Of a stretch of DNA of 64,000 nucleotides, positions 9,227 through 18,150 are shown one piece after another; the stretch's first letter is position 1, and every line of letters starts with the position of its first letter. Source of the DNA: Microvirga sp. 17 mud 1-3 (GTDB lineage: Bacteria > Pseudomonadota > Alphaproteobacteria > Rhizobiales > Beijerinckiaceae); assembly GCF_003151255.1 (NCBI RefSeq), contig NZ_CP029481.1:1674001-1738000 (forward strand), in the 5' to 3' direction. A program made the position numbers and the translations under genes. The notes beneath the pieces are model-generated. The model was not told the DNA's origin and did no database searches. It was given only the letters and a program-made list of their open reading frames with translations.

Positions 9227-9315
9227 GGGACGTCTCCGGGGCTCGTTTCGCAAGGCTAGAATGGCCCCTGTCGCGCGCAAGAGCTTGGCCTTTCACGAAT
9301 CGGAGAGCGTGGCCT

Positions 9316-10134
9316 TTAGGGCGTGGTTTCCGGCTCCCGCCGGGTGAGTTCGTAGAGGGCGATGCCGCTCGTCGTCGCCACGTTGAGCGAATCGAAGCCG
9401 CCGCTCATGGGGATCGTTACCGTGCGGGTCTCGGCCAAGAGCTCGGGCGGCAGTCCCGGTCCCTCAGCGCCAAGGAGCACGGCGGTCCGGCCCCGGCGGC
9501 GGATCCGGCCGAGGGGCTCCCGTCCGGAGGGCGAAAGGGACAGTATTTCGAAGCCGGCCTCCCGCAGGCTCCCGATCAGGGCGGGCGCCGGGCCGGCGCG
9601 GGTGAAGGGCACGACGAGCGCGCCGCCCACCGAGACCCGGATGGCCTTGCGATAGAGGGGATCGCAGCTCGTTTCGTCGAGGAGGATCGCGTCCGCCCCG
9701 AAGGCGGCGGCGTTACGGAAGATCCCGCCCACATTGTCGTGGTTGGCGAGGCCCACAAGCCCGAGGACCAGCGCATCCTCCGGCAGCGCGGCCAGGAATG
9801 GGCCGGGTGAGGGCAGCGGCGCCCGGCGGGCGATGGCCAGAATCCCGCGATGGATCGGGAAGCCCACGATGGCATCCATCACGGCGCGCCCGGCCGCATA
9901 GACCGGAACGCCTGCCGGCAGGGCCGCGAGGCAATCCGTCAGGCTCTCGATTCGGCCCTCGGCCAGAAGAAGCGATTCGATCGCGAATCTGTCCTGCCGC
10001 AGAAGCACCCGCAGGACCACCTCGCCCTCCGCCACGAATCGGTTCTCACGGCCGACGAGGTCGCGCTCGCGCACGGCCCGATAGGGCTCGATGCGCGGAT
10101 CTTCGGGATCGGTGATGGCAATTGGCTGGACCAT
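9316..10134 (-). CDS. SpoU/TrmH-family RNA 2'-O-methyltransferase
   Basis: The 272-residue SPOUT methyltransferase has the three SpoU motifs near the C-terminus: HDNVGGIFRNAAAFGADAI, VLLGAEGPGLP and SGGFDSLNVATTSGIALYE. An N-terminal substrate-binding region precedes them. It transfers methyl from S-adenosylmethionine to a ribose 2'-OH in tRNA or rRNA; the exact target is unknown. It is distinct from the RlmB homologue at 14161. The ATG at 10134 (MVQPIAITDPEDPRIEPYR) matches the family N-terminus; in-frame codons further upstream are not protein-like. Confidence 0.88.
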   Translation of the reverse strand: MVQPIAITDPEDPRIEPYRAVRERDLVGRENRFVAEGEVVLRVLLRQDRFAIESLLLAEGRIESLTDCLAALPAGVPVYAAGRAVMDAIVGFPIHRGILAIARRAPLPSPGPFLAALPEDALVLGLVGLANHDNVGGIFRNAAAFGADAILLDETSCDPLYRKAIRVSVGGALVVPFTRAGPAPALIGSLREAGFEILSLSPSGREPLGRIRRRGRTAVLLGAEGPGLPPELLAETRTVTIPMSGGFDSLNVATTSGIALYELTRREPETTP

Positions 10135-10262
10135 GGCCTCACGGGTGTTCTGGGTTTCCGGTCCCTGCCTATGCCCGAGAGCCGTGCGGGAACAACGACT
10201 TTCTGTACCTGTTAGACCCAAAATGAACCTATGGACCGCCCTGGGCGGGAAGGAGTGACGTT

Positions 10263-10424
10263 ATGGTAGGTGGATGGCTCTGGGCGATCGTCATCATCGG
10301 CGGCCCGATTCTTCTGGGCATGGCGATTTTCACGGTCGCCCGCCGCCGGAGGCTGACCCAGCAGGAGTTTCAGCTTGCCGAACGAAGCGCACGGGAAAAC
10401 TGGGGCAAGGAACGCATTCGTTGA
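10263..10424 (+). CDS. Small single-pass membrane protein, 53 residues
   Basis: A short gene encodes MVGGWLWAIVIIGGPILLG and then a second hydrophobic stretch ending in ARRRR, so one N-terminal membrane helix with a positive stop on the cytoplasmic side is predicted. The tail QQEFQLAERSARENWGKERIR looks helical and soluble. A near-perfect AAGGAG ribosome site sits 8 bases before the ATG, the strongest reason to accept it. It is divergent from the SpoU methylase gene. Function is unknown; similar mini-proteins are common in Rhizobiales. Confidence 0.7.
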   Translation: MVGGWLWAIVIIGGPILLGMAIFTVARRRRLTQQEFQLAERSARENWGKERIR

Positions 10425-10792
10425 TAGCCAAGGGTGAGCAACCGCATGGTTCCCCTCAATGGCCGCTCCAGTCTGCGCTGTCCCCTGTCAGTCAGTCAGT
10501 CGCAGAGGTTGCACCTTGAGCAGGCGACTGTATCTGACTTCTAAAGGCCCATTTCCAGAGCCTCTGGCCGCGCGAAGCTGATCTGTAGCGCCGGGGCCGT
10601 ACCGGCCGCGCTGGACGCCGAGACCAAGACTTCCGTCGAGCAGGTATATCGCACCTATATCTGCGTCCGCATTACGGGCGCCGATGTGTTTCAGAAGGCG
10701 CAGTAGGGAAGTCTCCCGCGGTTTGACACCATTGCTGTCATCCATAAGCGCAGAGAATGCGGAAGCAAGGCGGTTGCCGCTTGCCTCGCCCT
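10425..10792. other. Region without an assured gene; coding-like remnant
   Basis: No complete gene is supported here. On the plus strand, 10545-10706 is an open frame with GC-rich third positions (it reads AALDAETKTSVEQVYRTYI) but no start codon, because TAA at 10542 precedes it. It may be the tail of a decayed gene. A minus-strand frame over the same bases lacks a good start. A short GTCA tandem repeat lies at 10487-10500. Confidence 0.35.
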
Positions 10793-10939
10793 TCAGCTGA
10801 TGCCGTAATTGATCGCCCAGATGCATAACCCGCCGCCTACGACCACGGCGAGCCAGTTCAGGGCCCAATTCAATAGGATCTTTCTGGCGGCTACTGCGGT
10901 CGGCGGTCGCTGTTTGTGATCAGGTAGTTCTGTCGGCAT
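10793..10939 (-). CDS. Candidate small membrane protein, 48 residues
   Basis: From an ATG at 10939 with GGAG eight bases upstream, the frame encodes a polar N-terminus (MPTELPDHKQRPPTAVAA) followed by one hydrophobic helix (WLAVVVGGGLCIWAINYGI) and a stop. The organisation, ribosome site and hydrophobicity suggest a real mini-protein, but no family is recognised and the size makes chance possible. It lies in a lower-GC, gene-poor stretch beside another small protein. Confidence 0.4.
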   Translation of the reverse strand: MPTELPDHKQRPPTAVAARKILLNWALNWLAVVVGGGLCIWAINYGIS

Positions 10940-11056
10940 GGCGGGTCTCCAAAGCCGAAAAGCTCAGAGACGCGGATGCGCCTGCAAGTTCAGCGGTTGG
11001 CTCAGGAACCGCCGATCTTCCAACTTAGTATCGTAACGAGGCTTTTCTGAGGGCGT

Positions 11057-11245
11057 TCAGACAGGGGCAGTTTGGCCGAGCGGTGATATGTCTGCCTCAA
11101 CATCGTGGTTCGAAAACGCACTCTGTTGAATCGTTTGTCCGTCGAACCAGCGGCAGACAACCCAATCGATATGTAAGTCGACCACAAGCATTCGCTGATC
11201 TGGGTCTTGCTTGAGATGGACGATTTCGCCGAGTTTGAACGGCAT
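11057..11245 (-). CDS. DUF2158 / YodC-like small protein
   Basis: The 62-residue protein starts MPFKLGEIVHLKQDPDQRMLVV and continues VVCRWFDGQTIQQSAF. The pattern 'xxGxxVxLKSGGPxMTV...CxWFD' is the signature of DUF2158 (YodC), a small SH3-like fold of unknown function. Here the usual Ser-Gly-Gly-Pro turn is replaced by QDPDQR. It is isolated in a gene-poor stretch between tiny genes, without an obvious operon. Confidence 0.7.
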   Translation of the reverse strand: MPFKLGEIVHLKQDPDQRMLVVDLHIDWVVCRWFDGQTIQQSAFSNHDVEADISPLGQTAPV

Positions 11246-11605
11246 CGCTTAGACCCTCCAAGGATCAGCCTCGCCGTAATGGAACAAAATTCCATGTCCT
11301 TTCGAAGGCGCTCATGCGGCTATCCGAACACAATGGCACTTGTATGCCCAAGCTCCTAAGTGGACAGGCTAAAGGAGCGGCCGTTGTTGCTCCATCCAAG
11401 AATTTCGGCCGTGATTTCCGTCTCCAAGCGAGAACCGGAATGGTGAAGGGCAGACCGATTATCACTGAGGACTTTTGAGGGACCTCTGCATCGCCCCTTG
11501 CGCTTCCCTGGAATTATGTCCCGCTTGATTCTTCGGGCGCTAGCCTGGGGAAGGCCGCTCGAAAGGCATATGCCATACATAATAAGGAGTTATAGGTTGG
11601 GGGAG
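11246..11605. other. Gene-poor stretch, nothing assured
   Basis: About 360 bases of lower GC content lie between the DUF2158 gene and tRNA-Thr. Open frames here have no start signal and no protein-like composition. No hairpin of note was seen. Confidence 0.4.
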
Positions 11606-11681
11606 TGGTGCCGGTTGCGGGACTCGAACTCGCGACCTACCGCTTACAAGGCGGTTGCTCTACCAGCTGAGCTAAACCGGC
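11606..11681 (-). tRNA. tRNA-Thr (anticodon TGT)
   Basis: Read on the minus strand, the gene has acceptor GCCGGTT pairing with AACCGGC, a D-arm with GCTC...GAGC, anticodon stem ACCGC/GCGGT around TTGTAA, and the T-loop TTCGAGT. The loop gives anticodon TGT, hence threonine. The CCA end is encoded (11606-11608). The length is 76 with CCA. In E. coli the equivalent tRNA stands beside tRNA-Tyr and tRNA-Gly upstream of tufB; here it is 3.5 kb away on the opposite strand. Confidence 0.96.
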
Positions 11682-11699
11682 ATGCTGGATATGGCCGAT

Positions 11700-11728
11700 G
11701 AGTTAGCAGCGCGGACATACAGGCGCAA
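11700..11728 (-). promoter_or_regulatory. Predicted promoter of tRNA-Thr
   Basis: On the minus strand TTGCGC (11723-11728) is followed after 17 bases by TAACTC (11700-11705), ending 19 bases before the tRNA. Spacing is ideal and location fits; the boxes are only moderate matches to the sigma-70 consensus. Confidence 0.4.
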
Positions 11729-11827
11729 GTTCCCTCGGTCGTGAAAAATAATGTGCTCCGCAGCACCGCAACCATCTTTCCGGTCTGGAATTATTCCCCT
11801 CAGACATCGCCTGAGGAGTTGAATCCC

Positions 11828-12163
11828 ATGCTCGGTTCGAGCCTTTCTACGGTACTGAAAGCCTTTTCCTCTACGGCTCGGGGAGGCTTCGTGACGGGGT
11901 GTGCGGGTGGCGTTCTCGCTATCGCTTTTCTGATGACCCCGGCCCAGGCGGCGCATATCGGGTCCCATTCCCCGGCCCAGAGTGTATCGCAGCCAGACAA
12001 GATATCCGCCCGCAAGGGCAGCACGACAGTCGCCGCGAAGGATGTGGAGACGGTGGGGTCCATTCAGTCCTCTGAAGGTGCGCCCAACTGTAACCGCTCC
12101 CGCAAGAAGCTCTGGGTTGAGGACCAAGGCTGGATCGTTCGTCAGGTTACGACCTGTTATTGA
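11828..12163 (+). CDS. Small secreted protein of unknown function
   Basis: The 111-residue product starts MLGSSLSTVLKAF and has an export signal with hydrophobic core GCAGGVLAIAFLM ending TPAQAA near residue 44. The mature part is short and basic with two Cys (PNCNRSRKKLWVEDQGW and the C-terminal TTCY), which could form a disulphide in the periplasm. GAGGAG lies 9 bases before this ATG; an upstream in-frame ATG at 11741 is less likely. It is transcribed towards the MFS gene and ends at a strong terminator. Confidence 0.65.
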   Translation: MLGSSLSTVLKAFSSTARGGFVTGCAGGVLAIAFLMTPAQAAHIGSHSPAQSVSQPDKISARKGSTTVAAKDVETVGSIQSSEGAPNCNRSRKKLWVEDQGWIVRQVTTCY

Positions 12164-12228
12164 CGAGGGGCCGGAACGCCAATCCGACTTTGCGCTTTCG
12201 GTTCGCCAATCTTCTGCCCCTGACGTGA

Positions 12229-12260
12229 AAAGCCCCGCCGGAAGCGGGGCTTTCCTTTTT
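12229..12260 (+). terminator. Rho-independent terminator (possibly bidirectional)
   Basis: A 10-bp perfect stem, AAAGCCCCGC (12229-12238) with GCGGGGCTTT (12244-12253) around a 5-base loop, is followed by TTT-CC-TTTTT. On the other strand the stem is followed by four T. It lies between two convergent genes. Confidence 0.85.
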
Positions 12261-12279
12261 CGGGCTCTTGTAGAGCGAA

Positions 12280-13959
12280 TTACTTGTTCTCGTAGGTGAA
12301 GATATCCCGGTTCTTCGTCTCGGGGACGAAGAGGAGGCCGATCACGAAGGTCATGAGGGCCACGATGACCGGATACCAGAGACCCGCGAAGATGTTGCCC
12401 GAGGCAGCCACGATCGCGAAGGCGGTCGGAGGCAGGAAGCCGCCGAACCAGCCGTTGCCGATATGGTAGGGCAGCGACATGCCGGTATAGCGGATCCGGG
12501 TCGGGAAGAGCTCCACAAGCATGGCGGCGATCGGGCCGTAGACCATGGTCACGAAGATGACCAGGACGAACAGGATGCCGATGGCCGCGAGAGCCCGCCC
12601 GTCAGTCAGCACGCCGCCGACGGACGGGGTCTTCAGGATCGACGGGTCGCCGGGCTTGGGATAGCCCGCAGCCTGGGCGGCCGCCACCAGGGAGGCGCCC
12701 GTGTTGTCGGTCACCGCGACATCCGTGCCATTGATCTTGGCGGTCAGCGGGGCGCCCGCCGGAGCCTTGATCAGATCATAGTGGATCGAGCTGTTGGCGA
12801 GGGTCCGGCGGATCACGTCGCAGGGCTCGGTGAAGGTGCGCACGCCGACGGGGTCGAACAGGAAGCCGCACTTCGCCGGATCGGCCATGATTTCCAGCTT
12901 CACCTGGTCGGTCGCCTCGATCAGCTTCGGATTGACCGTCTTGGCCAGCGAGGAGAAGAGCGGGAAGTAGGTGATCGCCGCGATCAGGCAGCCGACGAGC
13001 AGGATCGGCTTACGGCCGATCTTGTCCGACAGCCAGCCGAAGAAGATGAAGAACGGCGTGCCGAGGAGGAGCGCGAAAGCGATCATCAGGTTGGCAGTAG
13101 TGCCGTCGATCTTCAGGGTCTGGGTCAGGAAGAACAGCGCGTAGAACTGGCCCGTATACCAGACCACCGCCTGGCCGGCGGTGCCGCCCATAAGGGCGAT
13201 CAGCGCAACCTTGGCATTCTCCCAACGGCCGAAGGCTTCCGTGAGCGGGGCCTTGGAGTGGGTGCCTTCCTCCTTCATCTTCTTGAAGGCGGGCGATTCG
13301 TTGAGCTGCAGGCGGATCCAGACCGAGAAGGCGAGCAGGATGATCGACAGCAGGAACGGAATGCGCCAACCGTAGGAAGCGAAGGCCTCCGGCGACATGC
13401 TCAGGCGCAGGGTGAGAATCACGATCAGCGAAAGGAACAGGCCGACCGTTGCGGTGGTCTGGATCCAGGACGTGTAGAAGCCCCGTCGTCCGTGAGGCGC
13501 GTGTTCCGCAACGTAAGTCGCGGCGCCGCCATACTCGCCGCCGAGGGCCAGGCCCTGCAGGAGGCGGCAGATGATGAAGGCCGCAGGCGCGATATAGCCG
13601 ATGGACGCATAGCCGGGCAGAAGGCCGACGATGAAGGTCGAGAGACCCATGATCGTCATGGTGACCAGGAAGGTATATTTACGGCCGATCATGTCGCCCA
13701 GGCGGCCGAACACGAGGGCGCCGAAGGGGCGCACCGCGAAGCCCGCCGCGAAGCCGAACAGGACGAAGATGAACTTGGCCGTGTCGTTGGTTCCGGGCAC
13801 GAAGTTCTGGCTGATGTTCGCCGCAAGGGAACCGGCCAGATAGAAGTCGTACCATTCGAAGACTGTGCCGGCAGAGGAGGCGACGATGACCTTCCTCTCC
13901 TCTTTGGTCATAGGTCGGACGTCTGATTCCGACCTCGGCGTCATTGCTGCTGTTGCCAT
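12280..13959 (-). CDS. MFS transporter, metabolite:H+ symporter (MHS) family
   Basis: The 559-residue inner-membrane transporter shows MHS-family features: SSAGTVFEWYDFYLAGSLA at the first helix, FGRLGDMIGRK in loop 2-3, RLLQGLALGGEYGGAATYVAEHAP at helix 4-5, and FGWLSDKIGRKP in loop 8-9. MHS members (KgtP, ProP and relatives) import carboxylates or osmolytes with protons. Unusually, an insert of roughly 110 mostly soluble residues lies between about positions 345 and 460, just before the last three helices, and contains two Cys. GGAAGGA lies 6 bases before the ATG at 13959. The substrate is not predictable. Confidence 0.9.
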   Translation of the reverse strand: MATAAMTPRSESDVRPMTKEERKVIVASSAGTVFEWYDFYLAGSLAANISQNFVPGTNDTAKFIFVLFGFAAGFAVRPFGALVFGRLGDMIGRKYTFLVTMTIMGLSTFIVGLLPGYASIGYIAPAAFIICRLLQGLALGGEYGGAATYVAEHAPHGRRGFYTSWIQTTATVGLFLSLIVILTLRLSMSPEAFASYGWRIPFLLSIILLAFSVWIRLQLNESPAFKKMKEEGTHSKAPLTEAFGRWENAKVALIALMGGTAGQAVVWYTGQFYALFFLTQTLKIDGTTANLMIAFALLLGTPFFIFFGWLSDKIGRKPILLVGCLIAAITYFPLFSSLAKTVNPKLIEATDQVKLEIMADPAKCGFLFDPVGVRTFTEPCDVIRRTLANSSIHYDLIKAPAGAPLTAKINGTDVAVTDNTGASLVAAAQAAGYPKPGDPSILKTPSVGGVLTDGRALAAIGILFVLVIFVTMVYGPIAAMLVELFPTRIRYTGMSLPYHIGNGWFGGFLPPTAFAIVAASGNIFAGLWYPVIVALMTFVIGLLFVPETKNRDIFTYENK

Positions 13960-14160
13960 AGCGTTTCCTTCCATCAAGACATGATGCCCGGTGAGCCGGG
14001 TCTTGCGCTTCCGGGTTCAGGGCCCCGGAATCATGCAGGCTGGAAGGCTAGCTGCGGCCTTGGGCTCTACAATTCACAATTGGTAGTTTCGACTTCCGTC
14101 TAAGATCAGAGGGGAAATCTGAAATGTTCCAATGATATGAATTGTTTAGCTGGCTCGCCG

Positions 14161-14985
14161 CTAGGGTCGGGTCGGGCCCGAAACCGCCTTGGTCACAGCA
14201 AAAAGCGAGATCGCAGCGGCGTTGGAGACGTTCAGGCTCTTGATGGCTCCCGGCATGTCGAGCCTGCCGATGACGTCGCAGCATTCGCGGGTGCGCTGGC
14301 GCAGGCCTTTGCCCTCGGATCCGAGCACCAGGACCACCGGCTCCTTGAGGGGAACTTCGTCGAGGCGATTCTCTCCCGACGAATCGAGGCCGACCCGCTG
14401 AAATCCCCGCTCGCCGAGGGCGATGAGGGTGTCGGACAGGTTCCTCACCACCATGAACGGCACGTGCTCCAGCCCGCCGGAGGCCGACTTCGCAAGGACC
14501 CCAGTGGCAGCCGGGCTATGCCGGGCCGTGGTGATGATGGCCTCGACCCCGAAAGCCGCGGCCGTCCGGACGATGGCCCCGACATTGTGGGGATCGGTGA
14601 TCTGGTCGAGGGCCAGGACGACGCCCTTGCCGCTCAGGGTTTCGACGCTGGGAGAGGGGAGGGGAGACGCCTCCAGATAAAGCCCCTGGTGAACCGCATC
14701 CGCCTCCACGAGCCGGTTGATCTCGTCCGGGCGAACGATCTCCGGCTCGGCCGGCAGATGCTCGCCCAGTTCTTCGTGCAGGCGGCGGGCCGAGTTCTCG
14801 GTTGCGAGGAGGCGGCGAATCGCCCGCTTGCCGTTGCGCAGGGCCTCGACGACCGGGTGCCAGCCATAAAGGACCACGGTTTCTGGATCGCCGAAGGTGC
14901 GGCGCGGGCCGAAATCGCGGCGGGCGGGCTTTCCGGAATGGCGCTGGAAGCGGGGCTTGCGGGGCGGGGAAGGGCGGTCGCTCAT
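14161..14985 (-). CDS. rlmB: 23S rRNA (guanosine-2'-O)-methyltransferase RlmB
   Basis: The 274-residue SpoU protein has a basic N-terminal tail (PRKPRFQRHSGKPARRDFG), the RNA-binding domain VLYGWHPVVEALRNGKR typical of RlmB/TrmH3, and the SPOUT motifs DPHNVGAIVRTAAAFGVEA, LVLGSEGKGLR and SLNVSNAAAISLF. RlmB methylates one guanosine ribose of 23S rRNA, using S-adenosylmethionine. Start MSDRPSPPRK at 14985 was chosen; longer frames upstream read through the tRNA region. The neighbouring tRNA-Tyr is divergent. Confidence 0.88.
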   Translation of the reverse strand: MSDRPSPPRKPRFQRHSGKPARRDFGPRRTFGDPETVVLYGWHPVVEALRNGKRAIRRLLATENSARRLHEELGEHLPAEPEIVRPDEINRLVEADAVHQGLYLEASPLPSPSVETLSGKGVVLALDQITDPHNVGAIVRTAAAFGVEAIITTARHSPAATGVLAKSASGGLEHVPFMVVRNLSDTLIALGERGFQRVGLDSSGENRLDEVPLKEPVVLVLGSEGKGLRQRTRECCDVIGRLDMPGAIKSLNVSNAAAISLFAVTKAVSGPTRP

Positions 14986-15069
14986 GATGCTCGATCTGTT
15001 CGGTGATGTCCGGCACATAACACATGATGTCCGAAGTCCCGAAGGCTGCATATCGGATGCGCTTTGCTG

Positions 15070-15098
15070 TTGACACCGGCCGCTCGGGTCACCATAAG
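15070..15098 (+). promoter_or_regulatory. Predicted strong promoter of the tRNA-Tyr/tRNA-Gly unit
   Basis: TTGACA (15070-15075), a perfect -35 box, is followed after 17 bases by CATAAG (15093-15098). The first tRNA begins 74 bases downstream, leaving a short 5' leader for processing. Confidence 0.6.
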
Positions 15099-15171
15099 AG
15101 CGCCCACGGACGCCCTCCGGGGCGCTTCTGTTGTACGGCCTAAAACGCGTTGCGTTCTGGTTGGGCAGAAT

Positions 15172-15256
15172 GGGGGAATGTCCCGAGCGGCAAAGGGGGC
15201 GGACTGTAAATCCGCTGGCTATGCCTTCGTAGGTTCGAGTCCTACTTCCCCCACCA
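15172..15256 (+). tRNA. tRNA-Tyr (anticodon GTA)
   Basis: This is a class II tRNA of 85 bases with acceptor GGGGGAA/TTCCCCC, an anticodon loop CTGTAAA giving GTA, a long variable arm, the T-loop TTCGAGT and an encoded CCA end. Tyrosine with GTA is the only expected reading. It is followed 18 bases later by tRNA-Gly, the same order as upstream of tufB in gammaproteobacteria. Confidence 0.97.
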
Positions 15257-15274
15257 CCCAAACCTTCCCCGGTC

Positions 15275-15348
15275 GCGGGTGTAGCTCAATGGTAGAGCAG
15301 CAGCCTTCCAAGCTGAATACGGGGGTTCGATTCCCCTCACCCGCTCCA
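15275..15348 (+). tRNA. tRNA-Gly (anticodon TCC)
   Basis: The 74-base gene has acceptor GCGGGTG/CACCCGC, D-arm GCTC...GAGC, anticodon loop CTTCCAA (TCC), T-loop TTCGATT and an encoded CCA. It is probably co-transcribed with tRNA-Tyr from the promoter at 15070. Confidence 0.97.
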
Positions 15349-15762
15349 GGCCTTCACTTTCCTCTCCTTACTACGGCGCCTCCATAAGATTGTGGTCCCA
15401 TTGTCTCGCGTGAACCGGGCGGTGTCGTGTTTCCGGGGCGAGTGGCTCATAGGGACAGCTCCCGCCAGGCTTGAAATCGACAGACACGATTTCGACATAG
15501 CATTCGCGGTGCCGCCGATCCTGATCCGGGTATCGCTCCCTGATGGCGGAGCCGGTCTGGCTTTCTCAAGCTGAACCCTATGGCCCGGGCCGGGTAGGGA
15601 GCCGGCGGTTCCTCCTCGACAACGCCTTTTCGGACGGCCGATCGACCGCGTCGTCCAAAACTATGCGACCCAATATCGAAATTGGCTCTTGCACAAAGAG
15701 CGCAACCGCAATATCGGGACGCCCTGAGATCTTTGTTCCTGGCCTCTGCAAGGTAGACATCA
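15349..15762 (+). other. Leader region of the first tuf gene
   Basis: The 414 bases hold no supported gene; open frames crossing it on the minus strand are not protein-like. A second tRNA-Thr found here in E. coli is absent. The only useful signal is a promoter-like pair near 15689. Confidence 0.45.
15689..15717 (+). promoter_or_regulatory. Possible promoter of tuf copy 1
   Basis: TTGCAC (15689-15694) and TATCGG (15712-15717) are separated by 17 bases, and the tuf ATG is 45 bases further on. Both boxes are imperfect. Confidence 0.35.
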
Positions 15763-16953
<1,191 letters not shown>

Positions 16954-16963
16954 TTTAGAGTTC

Positions 16964-16987
16964 CGGGTGGCGGATTGCCGCCACCCG
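16964..16987 (+). terminator. Hairpin between tuf and tRNA-Trp
   Basis: A 10-bp perfect stem CGGGTGGCGG/CCGCCACCCG closes an ATTG loop, 11 bases after the end of tuf and 11 bases before tRNA-Trp. There is no T-tract, so it may be a weak terminator, an RNase processing signal or a 3'-end stabiliser. Confidence 0.5.
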
Positions 16988-16998
16988 TGATCCGCCGG

Positions 16999-17075
16999 AG
17001 GAGTGTAGCTCAATCGGCTAGAGCACCGGTCTCCAAAACCGGGGGTTGGGGGTTCGAGTCCCTCCACTCCTGCCA
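16999..17075 (+). tRNA. tRNA-Trp (anticodon CCA)
   Basis: The 77-base gene has acceptor AGGAGTG/CACTCCT, D-arm GCTC...GAGC, anticodon loop TCTCCAAAA giving CCA, T-loop TTCGAGT and an encoded CCA end. It lies between tuf and secE, the usual place in this order of bacteria. Confidence 0.97.
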
Positions 17076-17080
17076 GCGGA

Positions 17081-17109
17081 TCGACAAAGCGGGCGTTTTG
17101 CGCTACAGA
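17081..17109 (+). promoter_or_regulatory. Possible promoter of secE-nusG
   Basis: TCGACA (17081-17086), a 17-base spacer and TACAGA (17104-17109) lie directly after tRNA-Trp and about 128 bases before secE. One mismatch in the -35 and two in the -10 box. Confidence 0.4.
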
Positions 17110-17237
17110 GCGCCCCGGTAATGGTTTCGAGGGTGGCGCGAGGCTTAAGAAAACGGCTTCGCGCCCCTTCACTTTGGGCCGATCGCGCCCATGAGAGGAC
17201 GTCCGCAGGTGCTTCCAGGCCCGTGGACGCAGGCAAA

Positions 17238-17438
17238 ATGGCAAAGACGAACCCGTTCGATTTCTTACAGCAGGTGCGCTCGGAAGCCGCAAAGGTGACC
17301 TGGCCGACCCGCAAGGAGACCATGATCACGACCGCCATGGTCTTCGTGATGGTGCTGCTTGCCTGTCTGTTCTTCTTCGTGGCGGATCAGGCAATGGGAT
17401 GGTTGGTTCGGACTGTCCTCCTGGGATTCGGCGGTTAA
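17238..17438 (+). CDS. secE: Preprotein translocase subunit SecE
   Basis: The 66-residue short SecE has the conserved cytoplasmic helix (FLQQVRSEAAKVTWPTRKE) before a single membrane helix (TTAMVFVMVLLACLFFFVADQ), as in all minimal SecE proteins. It clamps SecY in the protein-export channel. The ATG MAKTNPFDF at 17238 was chosen to match the family. nusG follows after 12 bases. Confidence 0.96.
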   Translation: MAKTNPFDFLQQVRSEAAKVTWPTRKETMITTAMVFVMVLLACLFFFVADQAMGWLVRTVLLGFGG

Positions 17439-17450
17439 GAGGTGGCTGCG

Positions 17451-17984
17451 ATGACGAAGCGTTGGTACATCGTCCACGCTTATTCGAATTTCGAGAACAA
17501 GGTCGCCCAGTCGATCAAGGACCAGGCCGCTCAGCGCGGGCTTGAGGACAAGTTCGAAGAGGTGATGGTGCCGACCGAGAAGGTCGTCGAGGTGCGCCGC
17601 GGCCGTAAGGTCGACACGGAGCGCAAGTTCTTCCCGGGCTATGTCCTGGTGAAGTGCGACCTGACGGATGAGGTCTATCACCTGATCAAGAATACCCCGA
17701 AGGTCACGGGCTTCCTGGGGGCCGACAAGTCCAAGCCGGTTCCGATTCCGGACCGGGAGGCCGAGCGGATCAAGGGCCAGGTGGCCGAGGGCGTGGATCA
17801 TCCCAAGCCGTCCGTCAGCTTCGAGGTGGGCGAGCAGGTCCGCGTCTCGGACGGCCCCTTCGCGTCCTTCAACGGCGTGGTCGAGGAAGTCGACGACGCC
17901 CGGGCCCGCCTTAAGGTGGCGGTGTCCATTTTCGGCCGCGCCACGCCGGTCGAGCTCGAATACGGTCAGGTCGAGAAGGTCTGA
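17451..17984 (+). CDS. nusG: Transcription termination/antitermination factor NusG
   Basis: The 177-residue protein has the N-terminal RNA-polymerase-binding domain (RWYIVHAYSNFENKVAQSI, then FFPGYVLVKCDLTDEVYHLI) and a C-terminal KOW domain (GEQVRVSDGPFASFNGVVEEV). NusG couples RNA polymerase to the ribosome or Rho. The ATG at 17451, after AGAGGTGG, gives MTKRWYIVHAY; an alternative nine bases upstream would remove secE spacing. Confidence 0.97.
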   Translation: MTKRWYIVHAYSNFENKVAQSIKDQAAQRGLEDKFEEVMVPTEKVVEVRRGRKVDTERKFFPGYVLVKCDLTDEVYHLIKNTPKVTGFLGADKSKPVPIPDREAERIKGQVAEGVDHPKPSVSFEVGEQVRVSDGPFASFNGVVEEVDDARARLKVAVSIFGRATPVELEYGQVEKV

Positions 17985-17991
17985 CCTGTAT

Positions 17992-18019
17992 GGCGGCGCC
18001 GCGAGAGCGCCGCCTTTCT
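17992..18019 (+). terminator. Hairpin with short T-tract between nusG and rplK
   Basis: GGCGGCGC (17992-17999) pairs perfectly with GCGCCGCC (18007-18014), loop CGCGAGA, followed by TTTCT. It could terminate part of the secE-nusG transcripts before rplK. Confidence 0.6.
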
Positions 18020-18150
18020 AGCCCTTTACGGGCTTTCGTCCGCGGGAGGTCCGCCCGGTTGCCAGCTGGGACCATCGGCCCGAACCGCGATCTGCAACCA
18101 CCATTCCGTCCGGTCGGCTCCGGGCGGTTGGTCCATTGGAGAGCAGTCCT

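Noticed and set aside
10487..10500. GTCA tandem repeat considered as a CRISPR-like or phase-variation repeat
   Set aside because: Only four units of four bases, with no spacer pattern and no gene start beside it.
10488..10868. A 126-residue minus-strand frame
   Set aside because: No ribosome site, irregular codon use, and it overlaps a better small gene starting at 10939.
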